From: an uncultured Elusimicrobiales bacterium
GTDB lineage: Bacteria; Elusimicrobiota; Elusimicrobia; Elusimicrobiales; Elusimicrobiaceae
Length of the DNA: 64,000 bases
Direction: 5' to 3'
Assembly (NCBI GenBank): GCA_944324675.1
Contig: CALUXE010000006.1
Coordinates: forward strand, 33,116-97,115
Part shown: piece after piece, positions 8,708 through 17,769 of the stretch
How the letters are laid out: each line of letters begins with the position of its first letter
Numbering within the stretch: the first letter of the stretch is position 1
Position numbers and translations under genes: made by a program
Notes under the pieces: generated by a model
Seen by the model: only the letters and a program-made list of their open reading frames with translations
What the model was told of the DNA's origin: nothing
Database searches by the model: none

Positions 8708-10159
8708 ATGAAAAAACTTTCGGATAATCCAAAAATAGAAGTGCTGGTGAACACCTCTTTCGAGGAGACCAGAATAGCGATACTTGAAGACGGCGTCCTT
8801 TCGGAACTGATGTGGGAGAGGCGTGGCTCTTTAAATATAGTGGGCAATATCTATAAGGCGGTGGTGGAAAATGTATTGCCGGGTATATCAAGCGCGTTTT
8901 TAAATATCGGATATGAAAAGAACGCCTATTTGTATATTTCCGACGTGATAGAAGGTGACAAACGCCCGATAGACAAGATCCTCTATAAAGGCCAGGAGAT
9001 AATGGTTCAGGTAGTCAAAGACGCAATCGGCACAAAAGGTATGAAAGTGACGATGGATGTAACTTTGCCCGGCAGATATTTGGTGCTTACGCCCAACCAA
9101 CGTTTTGTGGGCGTGTCAAAGAATATCGAGGACGAAGCCCAGCGCGAGCGGCTTAATTCTATGGTGGAAAAACTCGCCGAAAAATATTTGGACGGCATGG
9201 GCTGCATAGTGCGCACCGAAGCCGAGGAAGCAAGCGAGGAAGAATTGGAGAAGGAAATAAAATACCTCTACCGCCAGTGGAAGACGATAATAACCAAATT
9301 TGAGCGTGCTCCTTCCCCGTCTATATTGCACGAGGATATGGACGGCGTATTGCAGGTATCCAGGGATATACTATCCGAAGATGTGAAAGTATATATGCTG
9401 GACAATAAAAAAGACTATGAGAAGGTGGTCGATTTCGTTTCGAAAATATCGCCCGAACTAAAAGACAGAATAAAACTGTATAAAGGCAAGACGCCGATAT
9501 TTGAGGCTTTCAACATAGAGCCTGAAATAGAGAAGCTGCGCCGCATAAAACTGCCCTTGGAAAACGGCGGCAGTATTATTATACAGGAAGCTGAATCGCT
9601 TTGCGCGATAGACGTCAATACGGGCAAATTTACGGGCAGCAAATCGCAGGAGGAAACCGTAACCCAAACCAATATAGAGGCGGCCTACGCCATAGCGCAT
9701 CAGCTTAGGCTTAGGAATATCGGCGGCATTATAGTTATAGACTTTATCGATATGAAGAAAGCCTCCAACCGCCACAAAGTGGTGGACGCCTTAAACGACG
9801 CAGTAAAACGCGACAGAGCAAAGATAAGGATACTGCCGATAACGAGGCTGGGCCTGGTGGAAATGACGCGCGAGCGCAAGAAGGAAAGCACAGGCAGCCT
9901 GATAACGGAAGAATGCCCCCAGTGCCACGGCAGCGGGCGCGTGCTTTCGGCCGAGAGTATGAGGATAAAAGTTCAGCGCGAGATATACGATCTTACGCAG
10001 GGGCGTCCCGGCGGGAATTTAAGGCTTGTTTTGCACCCGCTTTTGGCCGATTACATCAAGCAAAAGCAGAGCGCGATAGAGCAAAATATACACCGCAGTC
10101 TTAAGGTGCAGTCGGACCCGCAAATAGCGTGGGAAGACTATAAAATAGTTCTAGAGTAG
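8708..10159 (+). CDS. rng: Ribonuclease E/G family endoribonuclease
   Basis: This is a single-strand-specific endoribonuclease that matures rRNA and starts mRNA decay. The 483-residue protein has the RNase G size, with only the catalytic half and no long C-terminal scaffold. An S1 domain lies near residues 37-120 (GNIYKAVVENVLPGISSAFL). The DNase I-like subdomain has the metal-binding aspartates D302 (AIDVNTG) and D345 (VIDFIDM), and the Zn-link cysteines are C403 and C406 (CPQC). These are one residue off the E. coli RNase E numbering D303, D346, C404, C407. It is the last gene of the mreC-to-rng block and is followed by two hairpins. Confidence 0.95.
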   Translation: MKKLSDNPKIEVLVNTSFEETRIAILEDGVLSELMWERRGSLNIVGNIYKAVVENVLPGISSAFLNIGYEKNAYLYISDVIEGDKRPIDKILYKGQEIMVQVVKDAIGTKGMKVTMDVTLPGRYLVLTPNQRFVGVSKNIEDEAQRERLNSMVEKLAEKYLDGMGCIVRTEAEEASEEELEKEIKYLYRQWKTIITKFERAPSPSILHEDMDGVLQVSRDILSEDVKVYMLDNKKDYEKVVDFVSKISPELKDRIKLYKGKTPIFEAFNIEPEIEKLRRIKLPLENGGSIIIQEAESLCAIDVNTGKFTGSKSQEETVTQTNIEAAYAIAHQLRLRNIGGIIVIDFIDMKKASNRHKVVDALNDAVKRDRAKIRILPITRLGLVEMTRERKKESTGSLITEECPQCHGSGRVLSAESMRIKVQREIYDLTQGRPGGNLRLVLHPLLADYIKQKQSAIEQNIHRSLKVQSDPQIAWEDYKIVLE

Positions 10160-10161
10160 CG

Positions 10162-10195
10162 AGAACCCCGGCTTAGGCCGGGGTTCTTCTCTTTT
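10162..10195 (+). terminator. Rho-independent terminator after rng
   Basis: AGAACCCCGGC (10162-10172) pairs perfectly with GCCGGGGTTCT (10177-10187) around a TTAG tetraloop, followed by TCTCTTTT. An 11-bp GC-rich stem with a T-rich tail is a strong intrinsic terminator. Confidence 0.88.
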
Positions 10196-10198
10196 GAG

Positions 10199-10229
10199 CC
10201 CCCGGCTAAAGCGGGGGATATTTATTGTC
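10199..10229 (+). terminator. Second hairpin in tandem after rng
   Basis: CCCCCG (10199-10204) pairs with CGGGGG (10212-10217) and is followed by ATATTTATTGTC. The right arm and tail (10211-10229) match 23141-23159 after the Sel1 lipoprotein gene at 18 of 19 bases, suggesting a small repeated terminator module. Confidence 0.6.
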
Positions 10230-10277
10230 TTTCCAAATATTCTACGTACCGCCGTTAAAAGAAGTTCGCTGCGATTT

Positions 10278-10312
10278 CTCTATGGGGCTCGTGTAGAAAC
10301 AGCCCTATAGAG
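10278..10312 (+). other. Long hairpin in the leader of the YgjP-like gene
   Basis: CTCTATGGGGCT (10278-10289) pairs with AGCCCTATAGAG (10301-10312) through a 12-bp stem with one G-U wobble and an 11-nt loop. No T tract follows, so it is not a clear terminator. It sits 53 nt upstream of the metallopeptidase start in otherwise AT-rich sequence that could hold the promoter. Confidence 0.5.
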
Positions 10313-10364
10313 GTCTTTGCGGATAATACATATAAATATAAACATATTTTTATAAAATGTATTT

Positions 10365-11036
10365 ATGGCTGATTTTGACATAGAAACGACAATAAGCGAC
10401 GTTAAACTTTTTATAGAAAAACTGAAAAGCGATTTGCCGGAAGTTTTTAAAAACGATACGCCCGCGCCCGAAGCGGAAGGCCGCGCGGCGGACGAAACCG
10501 TCGCGCCCGTCTGCGGGAAGGTGTTGTATGAAGGGAAATTGCTTAACTGCCAAGTATCTTTGGACAGAGGCCTTAAAGAGCCGCTTGTAAGCCACGAAGG
10601 CGAAGAGCTCAAAATAACGATAAACGACGAAAGCGTTTCCCTGCCCGAGCTGGCGGAAAATTGGATAAGAGAGCAGGCAAAAAAGATATTGCCGGCGAAG
10701 GTAAAAGCCGCCGCAGAGAAGATGGGCGTAAGCTACAACAATATAGTGATTAAAGACCAAAAGACGATGTGGGCGAGCTGTTCTTCCAAGAACAATTTAA
10801 ATTTTTCTTACCGCATTCTAAAAACGCCTTTGATAGTACAGGACTATCTTATCGTGCACGAGTTGGCGCATTTGCTTCATTTTAACCACGGCGCGGAATT
10901 TTGGGCGGAAGTGGAGAAATATATACCTTCCTACAAAGAACAGCGCAAATGGCTGAACGCTAACAGATATGCCGTTATGGCGCCTTTGGACATCAAATAC
11001 GAACCCGTAAGAGAGGAAGGACAATCCGATGTTTAA
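10365..11036 (+). CDS. YgjP-like zinc metallopeptidase (DUF45)
   Basis: The C-terminal half belongs to the YgjP/DUF45 family of cytosolic zinc metallopeptidase-like proteins: H165-E166-L-A-H169 in VHELAHLLHFNHGAEFW, with the upstream family motif TMWASCSSKNNLNFSYR. His165 and His169 with a downstream acidic or His residue would bind zinc. Residues 1-60 are an extra low-similarity, Glu/Ala-rich extension (PAPEAEGRAADE). The 223-residue length is close to normal. It opens the long plus-strand gene run and overlaps the amidase gene by 8 bp. Physiological substrates of the family are poorly known; one member type sits in restriction or repair loci, which is not the case here. Confidence 0.85.
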   Translation: MADFDIETTISDVKLFIEKLKSDLPEVFKNDTPAPEAEGRAADETVAPVCGKVLYEGKLLNCQVSLDRGLKEPLVSHEGEELKITINDESVSLPELAENWIREQAKKILPAKVKAAAEKMGVSYNNIVIKDQKTMWASCSSKNNLNFSYRILKTPLIVQDYLIVHELAHLLHFNHGAEFWAEVEKYIPSYKEQRKWLNANRYAVMAPLDIKYEPVREEGQSDV

Positions 11037-12735
11037 GAAACTGTTTTTGCCTTTGTTTTTGCTTTTCTGCTTTTCCTTTTGCCAAGCGGCTACGGAAGTT
11101 CCAGTGGAGATGCTCGGCAAGAATAAAGGCGAGGTAAAAATAATCAACAAAGACGGCGTGGACTTTGTGGAGGCTTTGCGGTTATCTAAGATATTGCAGT
11201 TCCAAACTTCTTGGTTCGGCCGTTCGGGACAGCTGAATTTGAAGGGCGGGGCGGGCTTTTTCTGCGTGTTGAGAGACGGCGATCCATACGCTTTGATAAA
11301 GGGGGAGAAATCTTCTCTCCAAGCCCCCGCTTTTATAGAGGACGGGACGCTGTACGTCCCTTTAAGTTTTTTTAATTCCGACAAGATAAGATATTATTCC
11401 ACGTATCAGACGGAGCTTTCCGGCGGCAAGATAGTTATAGAGAAGCTCTACAATATAGAACTTTTGGAAGTTAAAAACGACGACAATAAAGCGGACATAA
11501 TCTTCAAGACAAAAGGGTCCGTATCTTTCAATAAAGACAATCGGGGCAAATATTTTGCGGAAGTGTTTTTCCCCAAGGCGGTGGTTAAGAGGGAAGACAC
11601 CATCCGTCCGAAAAACGAATTTATAGACAGAATAAAAATCCGCCAAACCGATGAGGGTACCTCCTTGACGGTTCAGCTTAAAGGGCGGGGAAACAATTGG
11701 GAAGTTTTTCAGCGGGGCGATTATATAGCGCTTTCCTGCGGGGAGGGGGAGCCTGCCTCTCCGTTGGGTTTGTACGCTTCAAATACGGATAGTTCTTCCC
11801 AATCAAGCGCAGAGTCAAACGGTGCGGGCGTTCTAAGCAAGCCTTCCGTTTTGGACGAGGGTGATATTGCCCTATCCCCGAAAGACGATATTACGGAACT
11901 TGGCGATGAGTTTTTTGCGTCCTCCTCTTCCGCGGGATCCTCGTCCAAACCTTCCGCGACGAAAGTAACGGTAGTCAATAAACTTGTTACTGCCAGGGAA
12001 TATGAGGAACGCAAAAATACCTCGGCCGGCGAGCGGAAGTTCAGGATACTTATCGATCCTGGGCACGGCGGCAAGGACCCCGGCGCGGTAAAGAGGGGCA
12101 GCTCCAAAGAGAAAGACATCAATTTGGAAGTAGCCAAGAATTTGTATAACCTTTTGAAGAAAGAGCGCGGTTTCGAAGTAAAAATAACCAGGGATAAAGA
12201 CGTTTTTATCACTTTGGGCAACCGCGCGAAGATGGGCAATGATTTTAAGGCGGACGTATTCGTATCGATACACGCCAATGCGGCCAAGCGGGCCTCGGCC
12301 AACGGGTTTGAGGTTTATTTCAGGTCGGATAAAGCGTCCGACGCGGAGGCGGCGGAAACGGCCGCTTTGGAAAACGAGGCTTTGCAATATGAGGGCAAAG
12401 AAGGCGGCAATGTGACATTTGCCGATTTATTGCTCAAATCGCTTGCCAATAACGAGAATATCAATCAAAGTTCCAAGCTGGCGGGGCATATCCGCAACAG
12501 CGTCAGCAAGAAAAGCTCCTCTTTGGGGATAAAAGTCCGCCAGGATAATGCGATAAGGCAGGCCAATTTTTACGTACTTAGAGGCGTACACGCGCCCGCG
12601 GTTTTGGTGGAAATGGGCTATTTGAGCAACGCAAACGACAGAAAGCGCCTTAACACCAAAAGCGTAAAGCAGAGAATGGCGGAAAGCATCCGCGACGGCA
12701 TAATATCCTACGCCAATGCGGAAGGCTGGCGGTAA
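11029..12735 (+). CDS. N-acetylmuramoyl-L-alanine amidase (Amidase_3) with AMIN-like domain
   Basis: This periplasmic amidase cuts the amide bond between N-acetylmuramic acid and L-alanine, typically in daughter-cell separation. The 568-residue protein has a signal peptide (about residues 1-21, ending CQA), a copper-amine-oxidase-N-like domain (about 30-125), an AMIN-like domain (about 135-235), a Ser/Glu-rich linker (about 240-335) and the catalytic domain. Zinc ligands are visible: H346 in IDPGHGGKDPGA, the Glu of KEKDINLEVAKN, the His of SIHANA, and the catalytic Glu of VEMGYLSN. Translation is probably coupled to the YgjP-like gene (ATG lies inside the preceding gene). It is AmiC-like by architecture. 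Confidence 0.92.
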   Translation: MFKKLFLPLFLLFCFSFCQAATEVPVEMLGKNKGEVKIINKDGVDFVEALRLSKILQFQTSWFGRSGQLNLKGGAGFFCVLRDGDPYALIKGEKSSLQAPAFIEDGTLYVPLSFFNSDKIRYYSTYQTELSGGKIVIEKLYNIELLEVKNDDNKADIIFKTKGSVSFNKDNRGKYFAEVFFPKAVVKREDTIRPKNEFIDRIKIRQTDEGTSLTVQLKGRGNNWEVFQRGDYIALSCGEGEPASPLGLYASNTDSSSQSSAESNGAGVLSKPSVLDEGDIALSPKDDITELGDEFFASSSSAGSSSKPSATKVTVVNKLVTAREYEERKNTSAGERKFRILIDPGHGGKDPGAVKRGSSKEKDINLEVAKNLYNLLKKERGFEVKITRDKDVFITLGNRAKMGNDFKADVFVSIHANAAKRASANGFEVYFRSDKASDAEAAETAALENEALQYEGKEGGNVTFADLLLKSLANNENINQSSKLAGHIRNSVSKKSSSLGIKVRQDNAIRQANFYVLRGVHAPAVLVEMGYLSNANDRKRLNTKSVKQRMAESIRDGIISYANAEGWR

Positions 12736-12765
12736 TATTATATAATGATTTTGACCGAGGACTAT

Positions 12766-13842
12766 ATGGAAAAAGAACTTAAAAAAACAGCTTTATACGA
12801 CGTCTGCCTGGCGGCGGGCGGCAAGATGGTGGATTTCCACGGGTGGCTTTTGCCCGTGCAGTATGAGGGAATAATAGCCGAGCATAAAGCCGTACGCGAA
12901 GCGGCGGGAATGTTTGATGTCTCGCATATGGGGCAGATATATTTTACCGGCAAAGACGCCTATAAATTTTTGCAAAGCGTGGCGACCAACGATTATAAAC
13001 TTGAATCGGGCCGCGGCGCTTACGCGCATATCCTTAACGAGCAAGGCGGCATTATAGACGACATTATCGCCTTCTGCCTTAACGGGGAGGAATTTTTGGT
13101 GGTGGTAAACTCCGCCGCGCGCGAGAAAGATTATGCCTGGTTCAAGAAAAAGGCCGAAGGTTTTGACGTAACGGTGAGAGACGCTTCGGACGAATTTTCA
13201 ATGCTGGCTTTGCAGGGCCCCAAGGCTTTGGACTATCTGGAGAAATTGGATCCTTCAATAAAGCAGTTAAAGCGCTTTTGGATAAAGAAGATTTCGCTTT
13301 TCGGCGCGGATTGCTATATTACCCGTACGGGCTATACCGGGGAGGACGGCGTGGAGATAATGGGCCCGCACGAGAGGATAAAAGAACTTTTTAACTGGTG
13401 TCTAGCCAACGGTTTTAAGCCTTGCGGGCTTGGCGCGCGCGACGTGCTAAGATTGGAGGCGGGCTATTTGCTTTCGGGCAGCGATATGGACGAAAGCAAG
13501 AACCCTTATGAAGCTTCCTGCGGGTGGGTGGTCAAGCTGAACAAAGAGCAGGATTTTACCGCCAAAGATATAATGGCGCGCGTAAAGGCCGAAGGCGTAC
13601 AGCAAAAACTTATGGGTTTTAAAGTTAAGGGCGCGGGCATAGCGCGCGAAGGCTGCGCGGTATATAAAGACGGCAAGAAGATAGGCTATTTGACCAGCGC
13701 GACCTATTCCCCGCTTTTTAAGGCGATAGGGGCGGGTTATGTACCAAGCGGGATACAAGACGGAGATGAAGTCGAGATAGAAATACGCGGCAGGCTGGTA
13801 GCGGCCCAAGCCGTAAAGATGCCTTTTTACAAAAACATTTAG
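12766..13842 (+). CDS. gcvT: Glycine cleavage system T protein (aminomethyltransferase)
   Basis: GcvT transfers the aminomethyl carbon from the H protein to tetrahydrofolate, releasing ammonia and yielding 5,10-methylene-THF. Family signatures include GGKMVDFHGWLLPVQY, AGMFDVSHMGQI, ARDVLRLEAGYLLSGSDMD and ITRTGYTGEDGVEI. I place the start at ATG 12766 (358 residues): CGAGG lies 6-10 nt upstream, whereas the in-frame ATG 12745 has no ribosome binding site and adds MILTEDY, unlike the family. First gene of the gcvT-H-PA-PB-lplA set, 30 nt after the amidase stop. No glycine riboswitch could fit in that gap. Confidence 0.95.
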   Translation: MEKELKKTALYDVCLAAGGKMVDFHGWLLPVQYEGIIAEHKAVREAAGMFDVSHMGQIYFTGKDAYKFLQSVATNDYKLESGRGAYAHILNEQGGIIDDIIAFCLNGEEFLVVVNSAAREKDYAWFKKKAEGFDVTVRDASDEFSMLALQGPKALDYLEKLDPSIKQLKRFWIKKISLFGADCYITRTGYTGEDGVEIMGPHERIKELFNWCLANGFKPCGLGARDVLRLEAGYLLSGSDMDESKNPYEASCGWVVKLNKEQDFTAKDIMARVKAEGVQQKLMGFKVKGAGIAREGCAVYKDGKKIGYLTSATYSPLFKAIGAGYVPSGIQDGDEVEIEIRGRLVAAQAVKMPFYKNI

Positions 13843-13853
13843 GAGAGATTAAA

Positions 13854-14228
13854 ATGTACGAACAAGAGAAATGCAAATTCGCCAAGACGCATGAATGGGC
13901 CTTCGTTGAAGGCGATACGGCGACGGTCGGCATAAGCGACCACGCCCAGCACGAGATAAGCGATATCGTCTTTGTGGAGCTTCCGCAGAAAGGGGCGCAG
14001 GTAAAGGCGGGCGAAAGGTGCTGCGTGATAGAGTCTGTTAAATCGGCCTCGGATATTTTCAGCCCGGTCAGCGGTGAAGTTACTGAAGTTAATGAGGCGG
14101 TAACGGCGGATCCCTCTTTGGTTAACCGCGAGCCGCACGGCGCGGGCTGGCTGTTCAAAGTAAAAATGAGCGACGCCAAAGAGGCAGACGCCCTTTTGAC
14201 TTTCGAAGATTATAAAGCCACTTTGTAA
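13854..14228 (+). CDS. gcvH: Glycine cleavage system H protein
   Basis: GcvH is the lipoyl carrier that shuttles the aminomethyl group between the P, T and L proteins. The 124-residue product is of normal length. The lipoylation site is K63 in the motif IESVKSASDIFSPVSGEV. The N-terminal signature FAKTHEWAFVEGDTATVGISD is followed by the HAQHEISDIVFVELP segment. GGAG precedes the ATG. It lies 11 nt after gcvT; a ligase able to lipoylate it is encoded three genes downstream (17067-17765). Confidence 0.97.
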   Translation: MYEQEKCKFAKTHEWAFVEGDTATVGISDHAQHEISDIVFVELPQKGAQVKAGERCCVIESVKSASDIFSPVSGEVTEVNEAVTADPSLVNREPHGAGWLFKVKMSDAKEADALLTFEDYKATL

Positions 14229-14246
14229 TTTGTCTTTTTTAGTTTG

Positions 14247-14274
14247 CCCTTGCGCCTTTTACAGGGCGCAAGGG
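14247..14274. other. Intra-operon hairpin between gcvH and gcvPA
   Basis: CCCTTGCGCC (14247-14256) pairs perfectly with GGCGCAAGGG (14265-14274), loop TTTTACAG. On the plus strand the T-rich run (TTTTTT at 14235-14240) lies before, not after, the stem, so it is not a plus-strand terminator. It is either an mRNA-stability or attenuation element that tunes P-protein expression, or a terminator for antisense transcription. Confidence 0.6.
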
Positions 14275-14296
14275 ACAGCGATTTTGAGGGGAAGAA

Positions 14297-15625
14297 ATGT
14301 TTATATCCAATACCGAAAAAGAAAAGCAGGAAATGCTGGAAGCGATAGGCGTCAAATCGATAGAGGATTTGTTTAAGGACATCGATAAAAGCCTTTTGGC
14401 GGAGAATATAAATTTGCCCGCCGCTCTAACGGAAGGCGAGCTTGCCGCCGAAATAAAAAAGAAAGCGGCCTTAAATAAAGGGCTGATCAATTTCGCGGGC
14501 GCGGGGATATACGAGCATTTCATACCCGCGGCGGTAAACGCGATAAGCTCGAGGGGCGAATTTCTTACCGCCTATACGCCCTATCAGGCGGAAGCGAGCC
14601 AAGGGACTTTGCAGGCCATTTACGAATATCAAAGCTGCATTTGCGCTTTGTTTGATATGGACGTATCAAACGCGTCGCACTACGACGGCGCCACTGCTTT
14701 GGCCGAAGCCTGCGGCGCGGCGGCGAGAATAAAAAACAAGAATAAAATTTTACTTTCTTCCGCCCTTAATCCAGAATACAAACAAGTATTGGATACTTAT
14801 TTTAAGGCGGGTGAAGCACTTAAGTTTGAAAAAGCTCCTCTAAAAGAGGGCGTCATTGACCAAGCGGCGTTAAAAGAACTCTTGGCAAGCGGGGAGTACG
14901 CCGCTTTCGTGCTTTCAAATCCGAATTTTTACGGCTGTCTGGAAGAAGCGCAAGCAATATCCGATATTGTGCACAGCGCCGGCGCTCTTTTAATAGCGCA
15001 GGTAAACCCGATCAGCTTGGGCGTTTTGCAGACGCCCGGCTCTTACGGCGCGGATTTCGCCGTAGCCGAGGGGCAGTGCTTGGGCAATGCGATGAACTTC
15101 GGCGGGCCGACTTTGGGTATTTTCACTTGTAAAAAAGAATACGTGAGATATGTGCCGGGGCGCATTTGCGGCATGGCCAAAGACGCGGCTGGCAAAAGGG
15201 CTTTCGTGCTTACTTTGCAGGCCAGGGAACAGCACATAAGGCGGGAGCGGGCTTCTTCAAATATATGCTCCAATCAGGCTTTATGCGCGCTTAACGCGGC
15301 TGTATATCTTACGCTGATGGGGCCTTTGGGTATGCGCGAGGTGGCCGAAGCGAATATAGAAAACGCCCATATCCTTAAAGATATGCTCTGCTCGGACGGT
15401 AAGTACAAACTTAAATTTGCCGGACCGTTCTTTAACGAATTTGTTTTGGAATGTCCGATACCGGCCGCCAAGATAATTAAAGCGGCCGCCAAGAAAGGCT
15501 TTTTGGCGGGTTATGATTTGGGGCGCGTTGATAAGAACTTGAAAAATTGCCTTTTAATTTGCGCGACGGAAACCAAGACCCGCAAAGAGTTGGAAGATTT
15601 CGCTTCCTTTATGAGGGGGATATAA
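14297..15625 (+). CDS. gcvPA: Glycine dehydrogenase (decarboxylating) subunit 1
   Basis: This is the N-terminal-half subunit of the split P protein, which with subunit 2 decarboxylates glycine on PLP and loads the aminomethyl group on GcvH. The 442-residue protein matches the split-subunit length. Signatures: NTEKEKQEMLEAIGVKSI at the start, FAGAGIYEHFIPAAV, TPYQAEASQGTLQAIYEYQ, DGATALAEA, and NFGGPTLGIFTCKKEYVR followed by PGRICGMAKDA. GGGGAAG precedes the ATG by 3-9 nt. Two bases separate it from gcvPB. Confidence 0.96.
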   Translation: MFISNTEKEKQEMLEAIGVKSIEDLFKDIDKSLLAENINLPAALTEGELAAEIKKKAALNKGLINFAGAGIYEHFIPAAVNAISSRGEFLTAYTPYQAEASQGTLQAIYEYQSCICALFDMDVSNASHYDGATALAEACGAAARIKNKNKILLSSALNPEYKQVLDTYFKAGEALKFEKAPLKEGVIDQAALKELLASGEYAAFVLSNPNFYGCLEEAQAISDIVHSAGALLIAQVNPISLGVLQTPGSYGADFAVAEGQCLGNAMNFGGPTLGIFTCKKEYVRYVPGRICGMAKDAAGKRAFVLTLQAREQHIRRERASSNICSNQALCALNAAVYLTLMGPLGMREVAEANIENAHILKDMLCSDGKYKLKFAGPFFNEFVLECPIPAAKIIKAAAKKGFLAGYDLGRVDKNLKNCLLICATETKTRKELEDFASFMRGI

Positions 15626-15627
15626 AT

Positions 15628-17073
15628 ATGAACAATTATCCGCATAATCTGCTTTCGATAGAAAAATCTTCCGCTTTAAGGCGCGGCGTGCAAATAAGAA
15701 AAGCGGGCAAACGCGCGGGCGAATATTTGGACGGCAAATTTTTGCGTTCCAAGCCGCCTTTGCTGCCTTCCTTGAGCGAGTTCGATACCGTACGCCATTT
15801 TACCAATCTCTCAAGATTGAATTTTTGTTTGGATACGCATTTTTACCCGTTGGGCTCCTGTACGATGAAGTATAACCCCAAAGCCTATGACGTTTTAAGC
15901 GGCTTGGACGGGTTTACCTCTTTGCACCCGTATTGCCCCGAGGATTGCGCGCAAGGCACTTTAAGCCTTATATACGGCTTGGAGGAACAATTAAAACAGA
16001 TAACGGGGCTGGCGGCTTTTACTCTTCAGCCGGCGGCTGGCGCGCACGGCGAGTTTACGGGCGCATTGATAGCGCGGGCTTATCATAAAGACCGCAAAGA
16101 TTTCGGCCGCAGCGAGATTGTTATACCCGATACCGCCCACGGCACCAACCCCGCTACGGCGGCTATGGCAGGGTGCAAGGTTGTAAACATCAAGTCGGGC
16201 CCTGACGGCAGAGTAGATTTGGAAGAATTAAAGAAAGTTCTAAATCCCAAAACCGCGCTTGTTATGCTTACCATACCCAACACCGTCGGCTTGTTTGAGA
16301 AGGATATAAAGGAAATCGCGCGCCTCACGCATGAGGCGGGCGCGCTTCTTTATATGGACGGCGCGAATTTAAACGCTTTGATAGGCCTGGTAAAGCCCGC
16401 GGATATGGGTGTAGACATTATGCACATCAATTTGCATAAGACTATAGCCACTCCGCACGGCGGCGGCGGGCCGGGCGCGGGCGCGGTGGGCGTCTGCGGC
16501 AGGCTGGCCGATTTCCTGCCCGTACCGAGGGTGATTTATAACGGCAAGAAATATAAACTGGAAACCAAATCCAAAAAGAGTATCGGCAAGGTAAAAAGTT
16601 TTTACGGCAATATGTCGGTCCTTATAAGGGCGTATTGTTATTTAAGGCAGTTTGACGGGGCGACTCTTAAAGAAGTCGCTCGGGGCGCGGTTCTAAACGC
16701 CAATTACGTAAGAGTTAAATTGGCTAAATATTTCCCCGCTTATTTTGACGAAGTCTGTATGCACGAGTGCGTTTTGACGATAGACAAGGGCGTCTTGCCC
16801 AACGCCAAGACGATAGACGTGGCCAAGATGCTGCTTGATATGGGCTTCCACGCGCCGACGATATACTTCCCGCTGATAGTGCCGGAAGCCATTATGGTAG
16901 AGCCTACGGAAACGGAAAACAAGCAGACCTTGGATAAATTTATAAGCGCGATGACGAGCATCTTTTTGGAGGCGGGCACAAATCCCGAGGCTCTGCACGA
17001 AGCGCCCAAAAACTGCCCGGTAAAAAGGATAGACGAAGTCAGCGCCGCGAGAGAGCCTAATTTAAGATGGTAA
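15628..17073 (+). CDS. gcvPB: Glycine dehydrogenase (decarboxylating) subunit 2
   Basis: This is the PLP-binding half of the split glycine decarboxylase. The lysine that forms the Schiff base is K271 in NLHKTIATPHGGGGPGAG. Other signatures are FYPLGSCTMKYNPK, HPYCPEDCAQGTL and IPDTAHGTNPATAAMAG. The start at ATG 15628 gives 481 residues; the frame stays open upstream to 15547 but that would overlap gcvPA, and the family starts at this position (MNNYPHNLLSIEKS). The 3' end overlaps the ligase gene by 7 bp. Confidence 0.96.
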   Translation: MNNYPHNLLSIEKSSALRRGVQIRKAGKRAGEYLDGKFLRSKPPLLPSLSEFDTVRHFTNLSRLNFCLDTHFYPLGSCTMKYNPKAYDVLSGLDGFTSLHPYCPEDCAQGTLSLIYGLEEQLKQITGLAAFTLQPAAGAHGEFTGALIARAYHKDRKDFGRSEIVIPDTAHGTNPATAAMAGCKVVNIKSGPDGRVDLEELKKVLNPKTALVMLTIPNTVGLFEKDIKEIARLTHEAGALLYMDGANLNALIGLVKPADMGVDIMHINLHKTIATPHGGGGPGAGAVGVCGRLADFLPVPRVIYNGKKYKLETKSKKSIGKVKSFYGNMSVLIRAYCYLRQFDGATLKEVARGAVLNANYVRVKLAKYFPAYFDEVCMHECVLTIDKGVLPNAKTIDVAKMLLDMGFHAPTIYFPLIVPEAIMVEPTETENKQTLDKFISAMTSIFLEAGTNPEALHEAPKNCPVKRIDEVSAAREPNLRW

Positions 17074-17765
17074 AGATTCTTTCTTCCCCGCGGCTTGACG
17101 TTTACGGGCAAATGGCGCTCGACGAGGTATTAGTCGGGGAAGAAAGTTTCAAGTCGGAAAATTTATGCCGTTTTTTTAACTGGAGCTCAGGCCCTAGCGC
17201 GACTTTTGGGTACGCCCAATTTTACCAATCGTGCAAGACTCAGCTTGAGGCTTTGGGCATAAGGGAATATACCAGGCGGCCTACGGGCGGGGGGATAGTT
17301 CTTCATAAGGACGATTTAACTTTCAGCCTGATATTTAATTACGGCGGAGTTTTAAACGTTCGGCAGATATATGATAAGCTGCACGGCCTTATCAGAGAAG
17401 GCTTTGAGCGAAGCGGAATAAAATTTGATTCATATGGCGCGCAAAGCGATTATCGTCCTTCGCCTGGCGGGGTGAGTTCCAGCTGTTTTAATAATCCTGT
17501 AGGCGGTGATTTAATGGCGGGCGGGCGCAAGATTTTAGGCGGGGCGATGCGGCGCTACGGCGGAAGGATACTGTATCAGGGCAGTTTGCAGTATAAAGGG
17601 GCGCGGGGCAGCGGCGAGTTTGAGAGTATAATAGCATGCGCTTTTGCGGATTTTTTGGGCGGGTCCGATTTGAATGGCTTGGAACTTCCGCCTACAGTTA
17701 TAAAAGGGGCGGAGCGTTTGGTTTTGGAAAGATACCGCACGCAAAGTTGGATAGGCAAATTTTAG
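17067..17765 (+). CDS. lplA: Lipoate-protein ligase A family protein
   Basis: This enzyme of the LplA/LipB/BirA fold attaches lipoate (or octanoate) to acceptor lysines, here most probably K63 of GcvH. The 232-residue product shows the lipoate-binding motif RRPTGGGIVLH, followed by DLTFSL, and the GRKILGGAMRR loop containing the catalytic lysine. It is shorter than E. coli LplA (about 338), lacking the C-terminal accessory domain, like many ligases embedded in gcv operons. Overlaps gcvPB by 7 bp and precedes an M50-like gene by 4 nt. No dihydrolipoamide dehydrogenase gene is in this window, so the L protein must be elsewhere. Confidence 0.88.
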   Translation: MVKILSSPRLDVYGQMALDEVLVGEESFKSENLCRFFNWSSGPSATFGYAQFYQSCKTQLEALGIREYTRRPTGGGIVLHKDDLTFSLIFNYGGVLNVRQIYDKLHGLIREGFERSGIKFDSYGAQSDYRPSPGGVSSSCFNNPVGGDLMAGGRKILGGAMRRYGGRILYQGSLQYKGARGSGEFESIIACAFADFLGGSDLNGLELPPTVIKGAERLVLERYRTQSWIGKF

Positions 17766-17769
17766 GGAA

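Noticed and set aside
12736..12765. Glycine riboswitch ahead of gcvT
   Set aside because: Only 30 nt separate the amidase stop from the chosen gcvT start, too short for an aptamer, and no riboswitch core motif is visible upstream.
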